A DNA stretch of 64,000 bases from Chryseobacterium sp. (GTDB taxonomy: Bacteria > Bacteroidota > Bacteroidia > Flavobacteriales > Weeksellaceae), in assembly GCA_027492795.1 (NCBI GenBank), contig JAPUEB010000012.1:47882-111881 (forward strand). The letters run 5' to 3'. The translations under genes and the position numbers were made by a program. Under the pieces are notes generated by a model, which was not told the DNA's origin, ran no database searches, and saw only the letters and a list, made by a program, of their open reading frames with translations. Within the stretch, counting starts at the first letter, position 1; the number at the start of each line of letters is the position of its first letter. Shown piece after piece: positions 63,827-64,000 of this stretch.

Positions 63827-63956
63827 GCTAACAGCAGTTTGGCAAAATGGCGGGTTTAGTGCTAAATTCAACGGGAATTCTTCGATTGAACTTTTGTACA
63901 AAACTGAACATTTGTACTTCGATTTCCGCCACTTCGCCAAGCTGCAAACCGTTAGC
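63827..63956 (+). other. attC-like imperfect palindrome (130 bp)
   Basis: GCTAAC (63827-63832) pairs with GTTAGC (63951-63956) and inward of these, TTTGGC...TGGCGG pairs with CCGCCA...GCCAAG, giving a long folded structure with unpaired bulges. This is the layout of integron attC sites (outer R''/R' boxes, inner L boxes). A loop with GTACAAAACTGAACATTTGTAC lies in the middle. Confidence 0.65.
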
Positions 63957-64000
63957 AGATATTGTTGAAAAACTCAACGTAAATAAAGAATTTCTTCAAA
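63957..64000. other. Window end after attC-like site
   Basis: 44 bp after the attC-like site; could be the start of a second cassette. No gene can be judged. Confidence 0.3.

Noticed and set aside
1..64000. tRNA, rRNA or CRISPR arrays
   Set aside because: I found no cloverleaf-like sequence, no rRNA segment and no array of direct repeats with unique spacers; the phased TCAAAC and AGGTAA arrays have spacers that are far too short.

Overview
The window looks like the chromosome of a Chryseobacterium/Kaistella-type flavobacterium (Bacteroidota, Weeksellaceae). Supporting signs are the AT-rich DNA, a C-terminal type IX secretion domain, several TAnnTTTG promoter elements, lineage families such as BT_3928, DUF5686 and DUF1599, and a DnaG without zinc ligands. 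This placement comes from gene content only; no 16S gene is present.

Layout. 1-1417 is the 5' part of a large secreted repeat protein. 1783-4201 is a three-gene minus-strand unit: a RexA-like protein, a RexB-like four-helix membrane protein and an NdpA-like nucleoid protein. I propose it as a Rex-type exclusion system. About 4383-25678 is an integrative mobilizable element bounded by a 17-bp direct repeat, inserted downstream of dnaK. From left to right it carries HipBA, a DUF262/HNH protein, a serine recombinase, a type IIG-like methylase with an invertible target-recognition domain, a PLD-SNF2 helicase, a XRE regulator, mobilization genes, a Toprim primase and VapE helicase flanking an iteron-like array, a two-gene cargo with a GIY-YIG nuclease, and a tyrosine integrase with a Xis-like protein.

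25775-60498 is mostly core genome: dnaK, alaS, folP, tpiA, clpP, dnaG, tsaE, ald, hisS, ssb, a DUF5686 protein, YceI and T9SS cargo. Small accessory insertions interrupt it: a C5-methylase/SacI-like restriction pair (30565-32879), a Zeta-type ATPase broken by an in-frame TAA (47670-48242) and a RES-Xre toxin-antitoxin pair (50398-51282). Dispersed hairpin repeats fill the larger gaps. Four arrays of TCAAAC at 10-bp spacing stand directly upstream of housekeeping genes.

60876-64000 has the architecture of an integron: a divergent tyrosine recombinase, a perfect TTTG-N19-TAnnTTTG promoter pointing outward, a GTTAGC core site, one cassette with an ABC-F gene, and a 130-bp attC-like imperfect palindrome. 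The leader of the ABC-F gene can form a hairpin that hides its start codon.

The strongest candidates for new biology are the invertible TRD switch, the integron-like platform, the Rex-like operon, the 10-bp-phased arrays and the GIY-YIG cargo pair.
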